From NCBI RefSeq assembly GCF_010015445.1, contig NC_053122.1:35415513-35479512 (forward strand): a DNA stretch of 64,000 bases, written 5' to 3'. Numbering within the stretch: the first letter of the stretch is position 1; each line of letters opens with the position of its first letter. This stretch comes from Perca fluviatilis. Taxonomy: Eukaryota > Chordata > Actinopteri > Perciformes > Percidae. The position numbers and the translations under genes are program-made. Under the pieces are notes generated by a model. It was not told the origin of the DNA, did not search any database, and saw nothing but the letters and a program-made list of their open reading frames with translations. Below are positions 35,967 to 48,177 of the stretch, one piece after another.

Positions 35967-37254
35967 ACTACTCTGCAGTAGATGAATCTTTTTTAAAGCC
36001 TGTCTGCTATTACGTATGTTTGAGTCTGGACTCAAGTCAACTTTTTCTATTGTCTCAGACTTTGTTCTCGTTGATAATTTCACTCGGACTTGTCTCGAAC
36101 TTAACCATTGGTCTCGCCAAATTTTGTAGTTGGTCTTGTTTTTTTCTGAAGTAATTTTCTCCTTCAAAACAAAACCATTGAAGCGTGCTTGTTCAGAAAA
36201 CAGGTATTAGTCTAATTCCAAATCCATCTAGAACGGACACTGATATTGGTCAACTACACTCCTGGACCCTATTTTCATGCATTATTTCTTCTTCCTAAGA
36301 AATCCATGTTCCCATGCACAAAAACTCACCAAACTTTGCACATAAATCCAGTCCTATGCTAAACTTAATCAGTGCAATTTGTGTGCTGAGTGTCCTGATG
36401 GTGGCGCTACAACAGGCATCTAAAATGCCAAACTTTAAAAATTCATAACAAATCAACTGTACATGCTACAACGTCGCAACTTATGCCAAACTGTAGCCCC
36501 AATAGAGCGGAAACTATGCTCTGCAAAAAAAGTCCATCACTCTCATCTTAAACCTATCTCCTCCCACATGTGTTTTTCAATTGACACCAAATTTAGGCAA
36601 CTCCATCTCCAAACTGTCCTCCACAAATGTAACTTTAGCCCATAGTGCATTAAAACATTTTACTGCATACAGTAGTATAAACAAATCCTGCAATTTCTTC
36701 CAAACTAAATATTTGATGTTCATGGAAAAAAATCACAACATTCGAAGATCATTGTACATTTGGTTTGCTAAATTTCATAATTTTATCTAAATTTGATCTT
36801 TTTTTAATTGTGTCCTCATCTACGTATTGCAGTCAATGCAAAATAGAGCATCTTGAAACATCAGTTTGGCATTTATTGATCTTTTTGAAAATAAAGTACA
36901 CAAATTCTATATGAAATATGAAATAAAAAATGTACAGCAGCTTTAAATTCTGTATTTTCCCGCAAGCCTGCTGCTTGTCTACTAGGCGTTGCGATGCCAC
37001 TTGTGACATCACCCAGATAATAGCTCCCTGAGATCAGAACCTGCCCACGGCCTCAATGGTTCTGAGTTTGAGCACCTGTTGCAAGATGATCATACATAAT
37101 ATGTAATAAGGCATTGTGCTGTGGACAACTACCCTGCATATTTTAAATGTGTGTCTGCATTAACAATCAGTCCAGTTCCAGTTAAGGGAAGTCATGTTAT
37201 TGAGTCAACCCAGGCTGACTATAAAATATAGCCAAATATCTAGAGGAGTCATCA
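35967..37254. repeat. duplicated flank, repeats
   Basis: 35967-36250 is a dispersed repeat with ggactcaagtc/tctcagactt words, related to 51140-51250, 59500-59740 and 61280-61510. 36285-36470 matches 25570-25750. 36690-37254 matches 8690-9189 plus 11041-11180. No gene seen. Confidence 0.55.
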
Positions 37255-37259
37255 CCTGG

Positions 37260-38671
37260 GGCCTCATGTATAAACGTTGTGTACGCACGAAAACCTTGCG
37301 TACGCTGGTTTTCACGGACACTTTGTGATGTATAAAAAATTAACTTGACGTGAGAATGTGCGGGCCGTCACGCAAACTGTTGAGCAGTCGTGAGAATGTG
37401 CGGGCCATCCGCAAAGTCTTTTCTGGCTCTGTAACGTGGCGAATTCTAACTGAAAAGTGCAGAAAATCACTGAACATTACAAAATAAAGTTTCCACTACA
37501 GTTACTGGCATACGTCTGTGACGTTGTCTATGAAAAAACATAATTATATCCGCTGATACTCCATAAAAGTTTGATCATATTATGTGGAAAATGTTTCACA
37601 TCTTTCACACTATCAACTGTTTAATTCGCAGGCTACTTAATCTCTGTTAAACATGAGGACGGGAAATGAATGATAAATCCACTTAGAAAATACTTTCAGT
37701 CATCCTCTGTATTTCCCATAGATGAAATAAATTACTGGCAACAAAAAGATCGGCACGGAAAATGCAATAGTGTCTGTGAGTCTTTAGTTGCTGAGGTTCA
37801 GACATCCATGGCGCACGGATCCATCTCCCCAGGAACAAACGCTGTGTGTGGTGGTGGGGGGGGGCTAACTCATGTGATGCGTAGTTGATCCTGTGGATGA
37901 TTTGTAGGCTATTAAGTGAACAAGATGTACACTGTCCACCAAACACTAGGCCGTCTTGACTGTCTTGATTCTGCACATATTTCTGTTAATGTAGTCCTAT
38001 TTACTACTTCATTATTTCATCCATGCGTGGCGCAGCGGATCCGTGCGCACTGTCACCTGCCCTCACTAACCTCTCCTCCTCTGAGTTGGGTCTCCCTCGC
38101 GCTGGACTCAGTTTCACTGAGCGTACTAACACTTAATAAATAAAATAAATCGCGTTACTTCAGTGAGTTCAAACTGCTTATTATGCGTAACACTGAGATG
38201 CATGTTGTTCTGTAACTGGTGTGGCGCTGCCGCTATTCTCTTCATTTCCACTTCGACATTAAACATTTTTTTTTATTATTTCTACCATGGTTCGGTGCAT
38301 TCACCGCCTAGTCAATATTTGCCATTCTGGGCATTTTCTTTTATTGCTTATCCAAGATGACAAACCTCCAAACAGAAAAAAATGTTCTTGCCTCCACCTC
38401 AACACCTGTTGTGAATGGACAAAGAATGACGTCGGGGGCGCATTAATAGTAATTTCCATATTCATTTATGGGAGGAGGCAAGGCGGGGTCGGTCACTCAT
38501 TCATGTGCGCTCAATCTCACGTTGATTGTGATGTATAAAGGAAAGGTGCGCAGGACCTGGCGTATGACCGGTTTTATACATGTGAATATTTCTGTGCGTA
38601 GATACTTTTCAAGTTTTGGCTGTACGCCATCTTCTGGTATGAAAGCTGCGCAATCTTTTATACATGAGGCC
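37260..38671. mobile_element. MITE with ggcctcatgtataaa inverted ends
   Basis: Left end ggcctcatgtataaacg, right end ttttatacatgaggcc. CCTGG occurs on both sides (37255-37259 and 38672-38676). The paralogous sequence near 26348 reads tcatcacctggacaatagc, the empty site. 1412 bp, with no transposase recognised. The superfamily is not assigned; a 5-bp duplication is only one way to set the ends. Confidence 0.8.
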
Positions 38672-38676
38672 CCTGG

Positions 38677-41352
38677 ACAATAGCTCACTGAGATCAGCGT
38701 TTTCCTTTGGACCTGGACATTGAGAGTTCGAGCAGTCACAATGTCACATCTTCTACATGATCAGCCATGTTCTTTAGAAACCTTCCCTGCATGTTTGAGA
38801 TGTTTCAGAGCATCAACACACCTGTCTGAAATGATCAGCTCATTAGTTTGTGTCCTAGGTTAACATGCCACTGTGTACTCTGGCATTATGCTTATGTGGG
38901 GATTGGAGACATAAAATCAAAGATATTTGAATTTAGAAGATTTAAATAATTAACAGTTTGTATTTTTATGATTATAGACCATGTATTTATAATTTTACAC
39001 CTCTTCCTGCTTAAAAAAACTTTTCTGCATACGAGTCCATAGCTTCATTTGGCTTAGCATAGTTTGACCTATTTTACTTAACTATCTTATAAGTGTTTGC
39101 TGTTTTCTTCACCTCTTTTAGCTTGTGAGTGAGCTACAAAAACAGGCCAGCCTGTTCAATATTGATATTACTCTTTCATCTTGATCTTTAGTTGTCATAG
39201 TGGATTTTGGAGTGTCAGTTTGATCCATTCACACTTCTTAAAGATTATATCATCATTATGTCTGATGCTACTATTGTGCTCTCATCCTTGTGGTGTATGT
39301 TATGTGTACCCACATACATCTTATCACAATTTTGCTAAATAGACTACATTTTTGGTCCTTTGATGAAGTGCAAAAAAACATTGTTTCCATGGTTGCTGTT
39401 TTTTCAGTGAATAACTCCATTGGAGTGTCTTGCTCTTTCACTTACTTTTGGGTGTACTATGAGCTCTGGGATGAGTGTGCTTGGCCACATTTGATATACC
39501 TTACATACCCGAGGACATTTCCAATAAATCCCTTGATGATATTTAGGGGCCGAGCAGCGAAGTTGCGTGGACCCTATTGTTTTTGCCTTTATTATTAGGG
39601 GCCACAGACACAATGTCACTGAGCACTTTGTACTGTGGATTCTTCAAGACAAGTGATACAATTCAAAAATGGGAACATTTGTATTTTTTAGGGACACCTG
39701 TGTTGTTAGTGACACCTGTCTATAGCCTCATTTGATCCTACAGTGTTGTTAACCTGTACTTGCTTTTGGATCATTACAAAAAATAATGCAAAATGATTAT
39801 CTTAAAATAAAAGATATAGTGTCTCTTGCATCACATACATGATGAACAAGTATCTAAGTGGTCTTGAAGTGGAATCTATTTTTCTGTCTCTCATTTGGAC
39901 TCGGTCTTGACTAGTGCTGGTCTTGGACTTGACAAAGGTTGACTTGACTACACCACTATTGACCTTGTCACCTTAACAGCTTACTTCACTTATATCCTGC
40001 AAAATAAGTCAACAGCTCTATCTTCTGGCAAGTCAGCAGAGCATTTCATGAATAACTGTGGCAGTTTAAGTAATGTTTAAATGTAATTCTTGCATGGCAC
40101 AGGCTGCTATACTAATGGTGTTTTTGCAGGCATCTGTCATCCAAGTGGACCACCAAAAAACAGACTCAGCCTTTAACACCTGGCTCATTTAGTTTGGTTG
40201 AATCACACTAGGGTTGGTTTCCCCCCTTGGTGCGGTTCTTTTGGGCAGGTTTGAATGCAGCAATCCCACTCAGATGCCCAGGAGTATGAAGGCTGATAAA
40301 ACACCTAGTTTTGTTTTTGTTCTGGAGTTTTCAACATGTCATTATTGTCTCTTGTCATTTCACATCAGTGTGAAAAATCGATAAAAAGACACAATATTAC
40401 ATTGTGAATATGTCTGCTTATTATATGTCACTTCACAACAAATCACTATGTTATGTACAATTAAATGAATGACAATAATTAGGATCATTTTCTAATAAAA
40501 CTGATTTAAAATTGCAACCCATTACACTTTACATAATTTGTGAAACTTTAACTTTCTCTGTCCTATGATTACATGTTTCTCTGGAAATGTGACTGCAATG
40601 ATCTGATGAACTGTAGATAATCCTGTCTTTTCATATAATCTGTTTTTTAACTTCTCGCAACATGACTTCATAGTGCTTTAAATAATTCTGTCATAAAGAC
40701 AAGAAATGTTATACAGGGATCAAATAGGAATTACAGTAAACTGAAATGATTAAAGAACTTTGTAAAGGGGCAAATATCTTTTTGTAGTGATAGTGTTATG
40801 TGAAACACAACTACAGTTCACAGCTGATGTTTTTCTATACTTGACAGGAAAGTGTGAATGTTCAGGGGAATCTTTTTGTCTCAGTGAAACAGGAGCCCTG
40901 CAGGCCTGTCATTTCTGTTTACAACAAAATGGACATAAATCACAGAGATGATGCTTTTACCAAACATAAATACAAAGCTTTAGTAGCTCTTTAGTTGTGT
41001 TGGGTTGAAATGTTTCCTATCACAAAGAAAAAAAGGTTCCCTAGGAAAAAAAAGACATAAGTGTCATACATGTGTGACTTTAAAGCTTGCATTAAACTGG
41101 GTGATTATCTAGAAACAGTATATGGTGCTTATGACTCGTTCTTTAAATTTAGCAGCATCAGAGAGACAAAATACACAACAAGATAAAGTTAAAGCACAGG
41201 CCTTTCAATTGCTGATCATACACAATTTGGACATTAAGACAGGAAAGCAGATTTTCACCTTCTGTATTGGGTCATTCACTTACTGAGCATCAGGAACATT
41301 TTCATTCATTTATCCTTAGACCAAGTCTGATCTCAGTCCCTCCACAGTCTCT
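38677..41352. repeat. duplicated 3' flank of TAAR 4
   Basis: Paralogous to 11160-14297 (3' of TAAR 2) and in part to 26350-27945. Lacks the 470-base extra segment seen at 11345-11815. No gene supported. Confidence 0.7.
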
Positions 41353-42696
41353 CTACAGCATGTTGGTCTCACAGGAGCCAGGCTGCAGTATCTGAAGAGT
41401 TATAATGAGTTTAACTGATTTTCTAAACCAGGGGTAAAACAAGGCATAGATCACAGGGTTTAGACAAGAGTTACAATACAACACAAAGAGAACATAGGAT
41501 GCAGATGATGCATTGACCCAGTTGTCACCTGCAAGAGAGACGGTGTAATATGGGCAGAAACATATTAGGAACACAACTACAAGAACACCAAGAGTCCTGG
41601 CTGCTTTCAGCTCTGATTTCTTTGCCTTTGGAGTCACTGAATGCTGGAGTGTGACAGCTGTAATGTGAGAGCGCATGGCACGAGCCTGAGACACAGCCAC
41701 GGCAAATACTCTCAGATACAGAGCTAAGATGACAGTAACTGGAACAATAAAGCTCAAAACAACATCTACAGCTCCTAAGACATAGTCAACGACCAACACA
41801 CATTCTCCGTAGCAGGATTTATACCTCCCTGGTTGAGTCAGGGTATCCTTCACAAAGAGAAAGCTGTAGGAAACAGAATAGAGCCAACACAGACAAACAC
41901 AGAGTTTAACTGTGTTCACAGTGATTCTGGTGGTGTAGTGCAGAGGGTCACAAATAGCAACATAACGGTCAACTGATATGAGCACCATGTCACCTATTGA
42001 CGATACGGGAATGATGTTTGAAAGATAATTATAAAGAAAACACACAAAGTCACCAAGAAACCAGCAGGATGTTCTTCGGAGGATTTCTCCCGGCATCACC
42101 ACGAGGCCCACTAGAAGGTCTGAGACAGCCAGAGAGAGGAGGAGGATGTTGGTGGGTGTGTGGAGCTGCCTGGAGGGAAAGAGAAAAGCACCATTTAACC
42201 AACAAGTCCTCATAACTAAATGACAAACACATATTTTATGTTACTTCTTTCTGAAACCATGGAAACAATCATTCCAAAAACAATCTGATTTTTTTCTGAC
42301 CTGTCATAGAAACAGGCCTTATTCTGAGCAGTCAGTTTGATTATCACAGTATGAAAAAAACAGGTGTAACATTACAATAACATCATCAATAGCTCCTTCA
42401 AATATCCCACTAAGCCATGGCATTGAGACATCAAGCCAGCATGCACAATACCAGGACCCTGAAACTGACACACAGTGTTCATATATCTAAAACTTCAATT
42501 GTTGAGACAATAATCTTAACCTGAAGTGGGAGACTGAGATGATGACGAGCAGGTTGAGAGCTAAAGTGAGCAGAGAGATGGAGTAGAGAAAAATGTGAAT
42601 GAGCATCACTTCAAACCAAGGAGGTGTCAGCTTCCTGCAGGAGGTGTTGAAGAGTTGTGGAAAGCAGAGCTCTGCTCCGTCCTGTCTCTCCATCAT
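41353..42696 (-). CDS. trace amine-associated receptor, type B (TAAR 4 of this array)
   Basis: Exon 1 42696-42521 (adjacent ATGs at 42696 and 42693; the second aligns with the type A start, giving 329 residues), exon 2 42169-41353. Canonical splice CTTCAG|GTTAAG to CTCCAG|GCAG. With the second start, Ser108 is at 3.32 and Asp193 at 5.42 (GAVDVVLSFIVP). DRY, the loop-2 Cys and the signature NSCLNPVIYALFYPWF are present. It is the intact partner of pseudogene 2. The two share the type B features LVVMPGEILR in TM2 and NASSASYVLF before TM7. C-terminus is SCETNML, with Cys where the other copies have Ser. A hAT MITE, a Tc1 and a small MITE sit in its 5' flank. Confidence 0.94.
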
Positions 42697-43028
42697 CAGT
42701 GGGAGGATGAGAGAGGCCTCAGCTCTCTGCTTCAAACTCTGTCGTACAAATGATTTCTCTCTTTCTACTGCTGTCCCCACCCTTCATTTTCTCCCTCTCA
42801 GTCTCTGTTGGACAATGATGTCCTTTTTTTGCTCTACACATCACAACGTCATCTCCTACACTTTCTCTGTTAGTCCACAAGCCTTTCAATAATCATTTTT
42901 CTTTTCAATCCTCCGGTGTTCTGCCTTTCTGTCAATCTTCTGTCACCCCCAGATTCCAGATTTCCAGATCTCGACCCAGCTGAACACGTGCAACAGCATG
43001 GCCTGGAGCAGGTATAAGCACTTTTATC

Positions 43029-44709
43029 CAGTGTTGGGAAGGATACTTTCAAAACGTATTTCGTTACAGAATACAGAATACATGCCCACAAAAGTAATTT
43101 GTAACGTATTCCGTTACGTTACTCAATCTGAGTAACGTATTCTGAATACTTGGATTACTTCAGGATTACTTCCACATTGAATTGCGTTTTATAAGTGTAG
43201 GAATGCAGCTATCACATCCAGCTTACTAAACAGGCCTATAATGGGGTGTTCTTTTTATTCCAACTAGCTGAATGTGTACCTGAACAAGCAGATAGATTAT
43301 TGTATTGGTAGTCCCGAACTGCATACTACAAAAATCTAACCGCAGTCTTGCTACCACGAGCTAATTTTAGCTAACGTTAGCTAGCATGTCAAACGGGGCT
43401 AGTCAGTCTTTAAAGCGCCCATATTATGCTCATTTTCAGGTTCATAACTGTATTTTAAGATTGTACCAGAATAGGTTTACATGGTTTAATTTTCAAAAAG
43501 CACCATATTTTTGTTGTACTGCACAGCTCTCTCTCACTGCTGCAGATCCTCTTTTCACCTGGTTTCTGTTTTAGCTACAGAGTGAGACCTCTTTTCATCT
43601 TCTTCTTCTGTACTATCTTTGATTGCACTCTCGTATGCTCAGTAGCTTAGATGTAGAGCATGTCAGCTAGCTAACTCTAGAGACAGTAAAAGAAAGGCTG
43701 TTTCTCCAACTTTGGTCAGTTACAAGGCAGGATTAGCTGGGAGACTTCTAAATGAGGGCACACATGTAAGTAGTTCTTTTGTAGATTATGGTGAACTTGT
43801 GTGTGTTGTAGCAGTGCTTTGCTATTGAGAACGACGTAGCATGCTAGCGTTAGCATTAGCGTTAGCATGCTAATGCTAACGGTTAGCATGCTAACGAGCT
43901 AACGGTTGTGGTTAGCCAGCTCATTTCGGACTGTGACGTCACAGTCCGAGGCCGATTTTGAACAGCTCACTAGGAGACTGAAAGCAGGACACATTCAGAA
44001 ACTGTATCTCACTCAAAACAGCATGGATGGATTTTTTTCAAAGTTTGTATGTGTGTGGAAGCACCAGAGACACAAAAGAACACCCCAAATCCCAGAAAAA
44101 GTGTTTTTTTCATAATATGGGCACTTTAAACGGCTCTGGAGCTAGTAAATCAGCACGTAGGAGAATGTAAAGTCACACGTCAATGTTAAAATAGCAAGGT
44201 GACCAGTAAAACTACAGCAGACGACTACCCTTGGCTAATTAAAAAAATAGCTTACTTTAAGATGCTTCTTCAGGTTGGAGGTGGAGTAATTTGGACGCTG
44301 AAAGGAGGTTGGTTGCTGGCAAGCACCGGTTGCACTGCACAGTTATATTTCATTCTCCCTGTTCGTTCTTTAATGTGAAATGCTGTTTGAATTTCCAAGA
44401 TAGAAACTTATTCCTGCCCTGGCTCTGTCGTGCCGGTTCCGACTCCATTGTGACTGATCACGCAAATAGCTATTTTTTTCGATTTCATATCGGGGCTTCT
44501 GGAAAATGCATAGAGTTGCTTTAATTTAGTCAGAGTGAATAAACTCGTGAAACAGAGAAGTATCGTCATGTAATCCATTGATTTCAACAATGTAACTGTA
44601 TTCTAAATACCAACGATTTAAATTGTAACTGTAACGGAATACAGTTACTCATAATTTGTATTCTGAATACGTAACGCCGTTACATGTATTCCGTTACTCC
44701 CCAACACTG
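43029..44709. mobile_element. hAT-type MITE (cagtgttggg ends)
   Basis: Starts cagtgttgggaagg and ends ccccaacactg, inverted. The 8-bp duplication CTTTTATC lies at 43021-43028 and 44710-44717, and the paralogous empty site is at 15787-15794. Subterminal parts are rich in gtaacg/ttacgttac repeats. About 710 bp of another TTAA element is nested inside. No transposase. Confidence 0.93.
43413..44125. mobile_element. TTAA-target MITE nested in hAT MITE
   Basis: TTAA at 43409-43412 and 44126-44129. Ends agcgcccatattatg and cataatatgggcact are inverted. 713 bp, no coding capacity. At 43836-43915 it has a dense cluster of gctaac/gttagc words. Confidence 0.9.
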
Positions 44710-44717
44710 CTTTTATC

Positions 44718-45197
44718 CTTAGACAATTGGGCGACAGGTCAGTGATTCAGTTGGTTTCAAGCTTACTGAACCCTTAAGTCTTCAACAACTTCCTAGTAAT
44801 AGCCCCATGTCTTTTATGGCCTAAATTCATGTCATATCTCCCGAGCGCGATAAAACATGCTCATGCTCAAATTATATAATTTCAACAATCGAGAGTTGTA
44901 CAGGCAGCTTCGAGCGTGAAACAAAACATAGAGGGGAAAGAATGGCACCTTTGCGTGTAAAACTAAGCATCACGCACACAGAGCAGCCACCATGTGCCCG
45001 TGACTGTCTGCGTTGCGTGATCTTGAGGGCAGACACGCTCTCGCAGGTAAACTCTCCTCTCAAAGTTGATTTCTCCTCGCTCAAATGAAACTGACTTTTG
45101 ACATTGTGGAGGCAGATACCAACAGAGGCACTGGCCCTGACAGTAACAAATACCTGGAATACATACGAATCACAGTAATTTACTTTTCATAGCTATA
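44718..45197. repeat. duplicated 5' flank of TAAR 4
   Basis: Matches 15795-16276 (for example cacgcacacagagcagccac near 44972 and 16054). No gene. Confidence 0.65.
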
Positions 45198-46823
45198 CAG
45201 TGCCTTGCGAAAGTATTCGGCCCCCTTGAACGTTTCGACCTTTTGCCACATTTCAGGCCTCAAACATAAAGATATAAAACTGTAATTTTTTGTGAAGAAT
45301 CAACAACAAGTGGGTCCCAATTATGAAGTGGAACGAAATTCATTGGCTATTTCAAACTTTTTTAACAAATAAAAAACTGAAAAAGTGGGCGTGCAAAATT
45401 ATTCAGCCCCTTTACTTTCAGTGCAGCAAACTCTCTCCAGAAGTTCAGTGAGGATCTCTGAATGATCCAATGTTGACCTAAATGACTAATGATGATAAAT
45501 AGAATCCAGCTGTGTGTAATCAAGTCTCTGTATAAATGCACCTGCTCTGTGATAGTCTCAGAGGTCCGTGTAAAGCGCAGAGAGCATCATGAAGAACAAG
45601 GACCACACCAGGCAGGTCCGAGATACTGTTGTGGAGAAGTTTAAAGCCGGATTTGGATACAAAAAGATTTCGCAAGCTTTAAACATCCCAAGGAGCACTG
45701 TGCAAGCGATAATATTGAAATGGAAGGAGTATCAGACCACTACAAATCTACGAAGACCCGGCCGTCCCTCTAAACTTTCAGCTCATACAATGAGAAGACT
45801 GATCAGAGATGCAGCCAAGAGGCCCATGATCACTCTGGATGAACTGCAGAGATCTACAGCTGAGGTGGGAGACTCTGTCCATAGGACAACAATCAGTCGT
45901 ATACTGCACAAATCTGGCCTTTATGGAAGAGTGGCAAGAAGAAAGCCATTTCTTAAAGATATCCATAAAAAGTGTCGTTTAAAGTTTGCCAAAAGCCACC
46001 TGGGAGACACACCAAACATGTGGAAGAAGGTGCTGTGGTCAGATGAAACCAAAATCGAACTTTTTGGCAACAATGCAAAACGTTATGTTTGGCGTAAAAG
46101 CAACACAGCTCATCACCCTGAACACACCATCCCCACTGTCAAACATGGTGGTGGCAGCATCATGGTTTTGGCCTGCTTTTCTTCAGCAGGGACAGGGAAG
46201 ATGGTTAAAATTGATGGGAAGATGGATGGAGCCAAATACAGGACCATTCTGGAAGAAAACCTGATGGAGTCTGCAAAAGACCTGAGACTGGGACGGAGAT
46301 TTGTCTTCCAACAAGACAATGATCCAAAACATAAAGCAAAATCTACAATGGAATGGTTCACAAATAAACATATCCAGGTGTTAGAATGGCCAAGTCAAAG
46401 TCCAGACCTGAATCCAATCGAGAATCTGTGGAAAGAACTGAAAACTGCTGTTCAGAAACGCTCTCCATACAACCTCACTGAGCTCGAGCTGTTTTGCAAG
46501 GAGGAATGGGCAAAAATGTCAGTCTCTCGATGTGCAAAACTGATAGAGACATACCCAACACTTACAGCTGTAATCGCAGCAAAAGGTGGCGCTACAAAGT
46601 ATTAACTTAAGGGGGCTGAATAATTTTGCACGCCCAATATTTCAGTTTTTTTTATTTGTTTAAAAGGTTTGAAATATCCAATAAATTTCGTTCCACTTCA
46701 TGATTGTGTCCCACTTGTTGATTCTTCACAAAAAATTACAGTTTTATATCTTTATGTTTGAGGCCTGAAATGTGGCAAAAGGTCAAAAAGTTCAAGGGGG
46801 CCGAATACTTTCGCAAGGCACTG
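45198..46823 (+). mobile_element. Tc1-like transposon, copy 2 (apparently complete)
   Basis: 1626 bp, flanked by TA (45196-45197 and 46824-46825), with inverted repeats of about 215 bp that start cagtgccttgcgaaag. It contains one uninterrupted transposase frame. The paralogous site near 16273-16278 (tagctatatgtacg) is empty, so insertion came after that block duplicated. Confidence 0.96.
45589..46605 (+). CDS. Tc1 transposase, open reading frame
   Basis: 338 residues from ATG (AGCATC before it) to TAA, the usual length for a Tc1 transposase. It would bind the inverted repeats and cut and paste the element at TA in the nucleus. N-terminal paired-type helix-turn-helix at about 18-45, GRP-like basic motif RRPGRPSK at 55-62, second DNA-binding region to about 125, then the catalytic triad Asp152 (LWSDETK), Asp243 (QQDNDPKH) and Glu278 (DLNPIENLW), with 34 residues between the last two (DD34E). 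The glycine-rich box at 185-198 reads [14 protein letters not shown]. Leu194 replaces the Trp seen in the decayed copy at 3450 and usual in the family, which may reduce activity (inference). Confidence 0.95.
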   Translation: MKNKDHTRQVRDTVVEKFKAGFGYKKISQALNIPRSTVQAIILKWKEYQTTTNLRRPGRPSKLSAHTMRRLIRDAAKRPMITLDELQRSTAEVGDSVHRTTISRILHKSGLYGRVARRKPFLKDIHKKCRLKFAKSHLGDTPNMWKKVLWSDETKIELFGNNAKRYVWRKSNTAHHPEHTIPTVKHGGGSIMVLACFSSAGTGKMVKIDGKMDGAKYRTILEENLMESAKDLRLGRRFVFQQDNDPKHKAKSTMEWFTNKHIQVLEWPSQSPDLNPIENLWKELKTAVQKRSPYNLTELELFCKEEWAKMSVSRCAKLIETYPTLTAVIAAKGGATKY

Positions 46824-47648
46824 TATGTATGTATGGTTTATGAGAACAGCCGGTCTGATTTGATAGCGGTAGATCATGTCAGTGTCTCGATGGCTGCCTC
46901 AGTAGTTTTTATTCTGCTCAGTCAGGCCCTCTGTTCCTGCCACTACCCCCAGGCCCATGCACTTCTAAGGAACTTTCCAGACTTGCCACCAAACACCCTG
47001 CTTCCTGAAGCTCCCCACTGCCATCTGTGAGCGGGTGCCAGAGTTTGCCCAAGAAGTGGCATTCTTCAGGTGAAAGCTCTGCTCCAGAACCTGGCTCTCT
47101 TTAGCCTGTTCCAGTCTCCTCTGAATATTCTAAACTTTGCTCCCAGACCTCCAGTGCCTTCACGGGCCCTCAAGCAGGTTGACTGCTAGCCCCCTGCTTG
47201 ATTTCCTCCCGACTTATAACTATTCTGATTGTCGGCCTGCAAGCATAGCCCGGCAATCAGCAAGCCTCGGGCCTTCCCACCTCCCATATATCCTCTCCAT
47301 TGCAGTCTGATTGAATTTAGCTGGCGCTGTCTTGTTGTTAAGCACTAAATAATAACACCATTGGATGTTCACCACCCACCCCGCAGGACCAAGTAGAACC
47401 AGTAGGATAATAAATGGTCCAAGAAGTCTTCCAAACCATATGACAATATAGTTTTTTTTTTATTCCTACCCTCTAATACGACCCATAGGAGCATTATATG
47501 AATTAACGCCCTATAGTTGGCAAGAAATACGTCCCACTACTTTTATTTTCAAACAGGACACGGTCCCCGGTCTCCTGGATGAAAGTCCTGTTTGGTTGAC
47601 AAATCCACCACCCCAACCTGCTTTCTTACACGGAATTTGGCGCTCTTA

Positions 47649-48177
47649 CAGGCCAAAAGTTTGGACACACCTTCTCATTCAATGTGTTTGTTTATTTTCA
47701 TGACTATTTACTTTGTAGATTCTCACTGAAGGCATCAAAACTATGAATGAACACATATGGAATTATGTACTTAACAAAAAAGTGTGAAATAACTGAAAAC
47801 ATGTCTTATATTTTAGATTCCTCAAAGTAGCCACCCTTTGCTTTTTTGATAGCACTGCAAACCCTTGGTGTTCTCTCAATGAGCTTCATGAGGTAGTCAC
47901 CTGAAATGGTTTTCACTTCACAGGTGTGCTTTGTCAGGGTTATATAGTGGAATTTTTTCCCTTATTAATAAAAAAGCAAAGGGTGGCTACTTTGAAGATT
48001 CTAAAATATAAGACATGTTTTCAGTTATTTCACACTTTTTTGTTACAGTACATAATTCCATATGTGTTCATTCATAGTTTTGATGCTCTCAGTGAGAATC
48101 TACAATGTAAATAGTCATGAAAATAAAAAGGAAACGCATTGAATGAGAAGGTGTGTCCAAACTTTTGGCCTGTACTG
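47649..48177. mobile_element. fold-back mariner/Tc1-type MITE
   Basis: About 529 bp. The two halves are inverted copies: caggccaaaagtttggacac at the left, its complement followed by cctgtactg at the right, and gccaccctttgctttttt against aaaaaagcaaagggtggc in the middle. TA flanks at 47647-47648 and 48178-48179. The left end seems a few bases shorter than the right. The paralogous site near 17144 is empty. Confidence 0.85.

Noticed and set aside
42050..42232. Minus-strand 60-codon frame over TAAR 4 TM2
   Set aside because: Shadow of the receptor exon in another frame.
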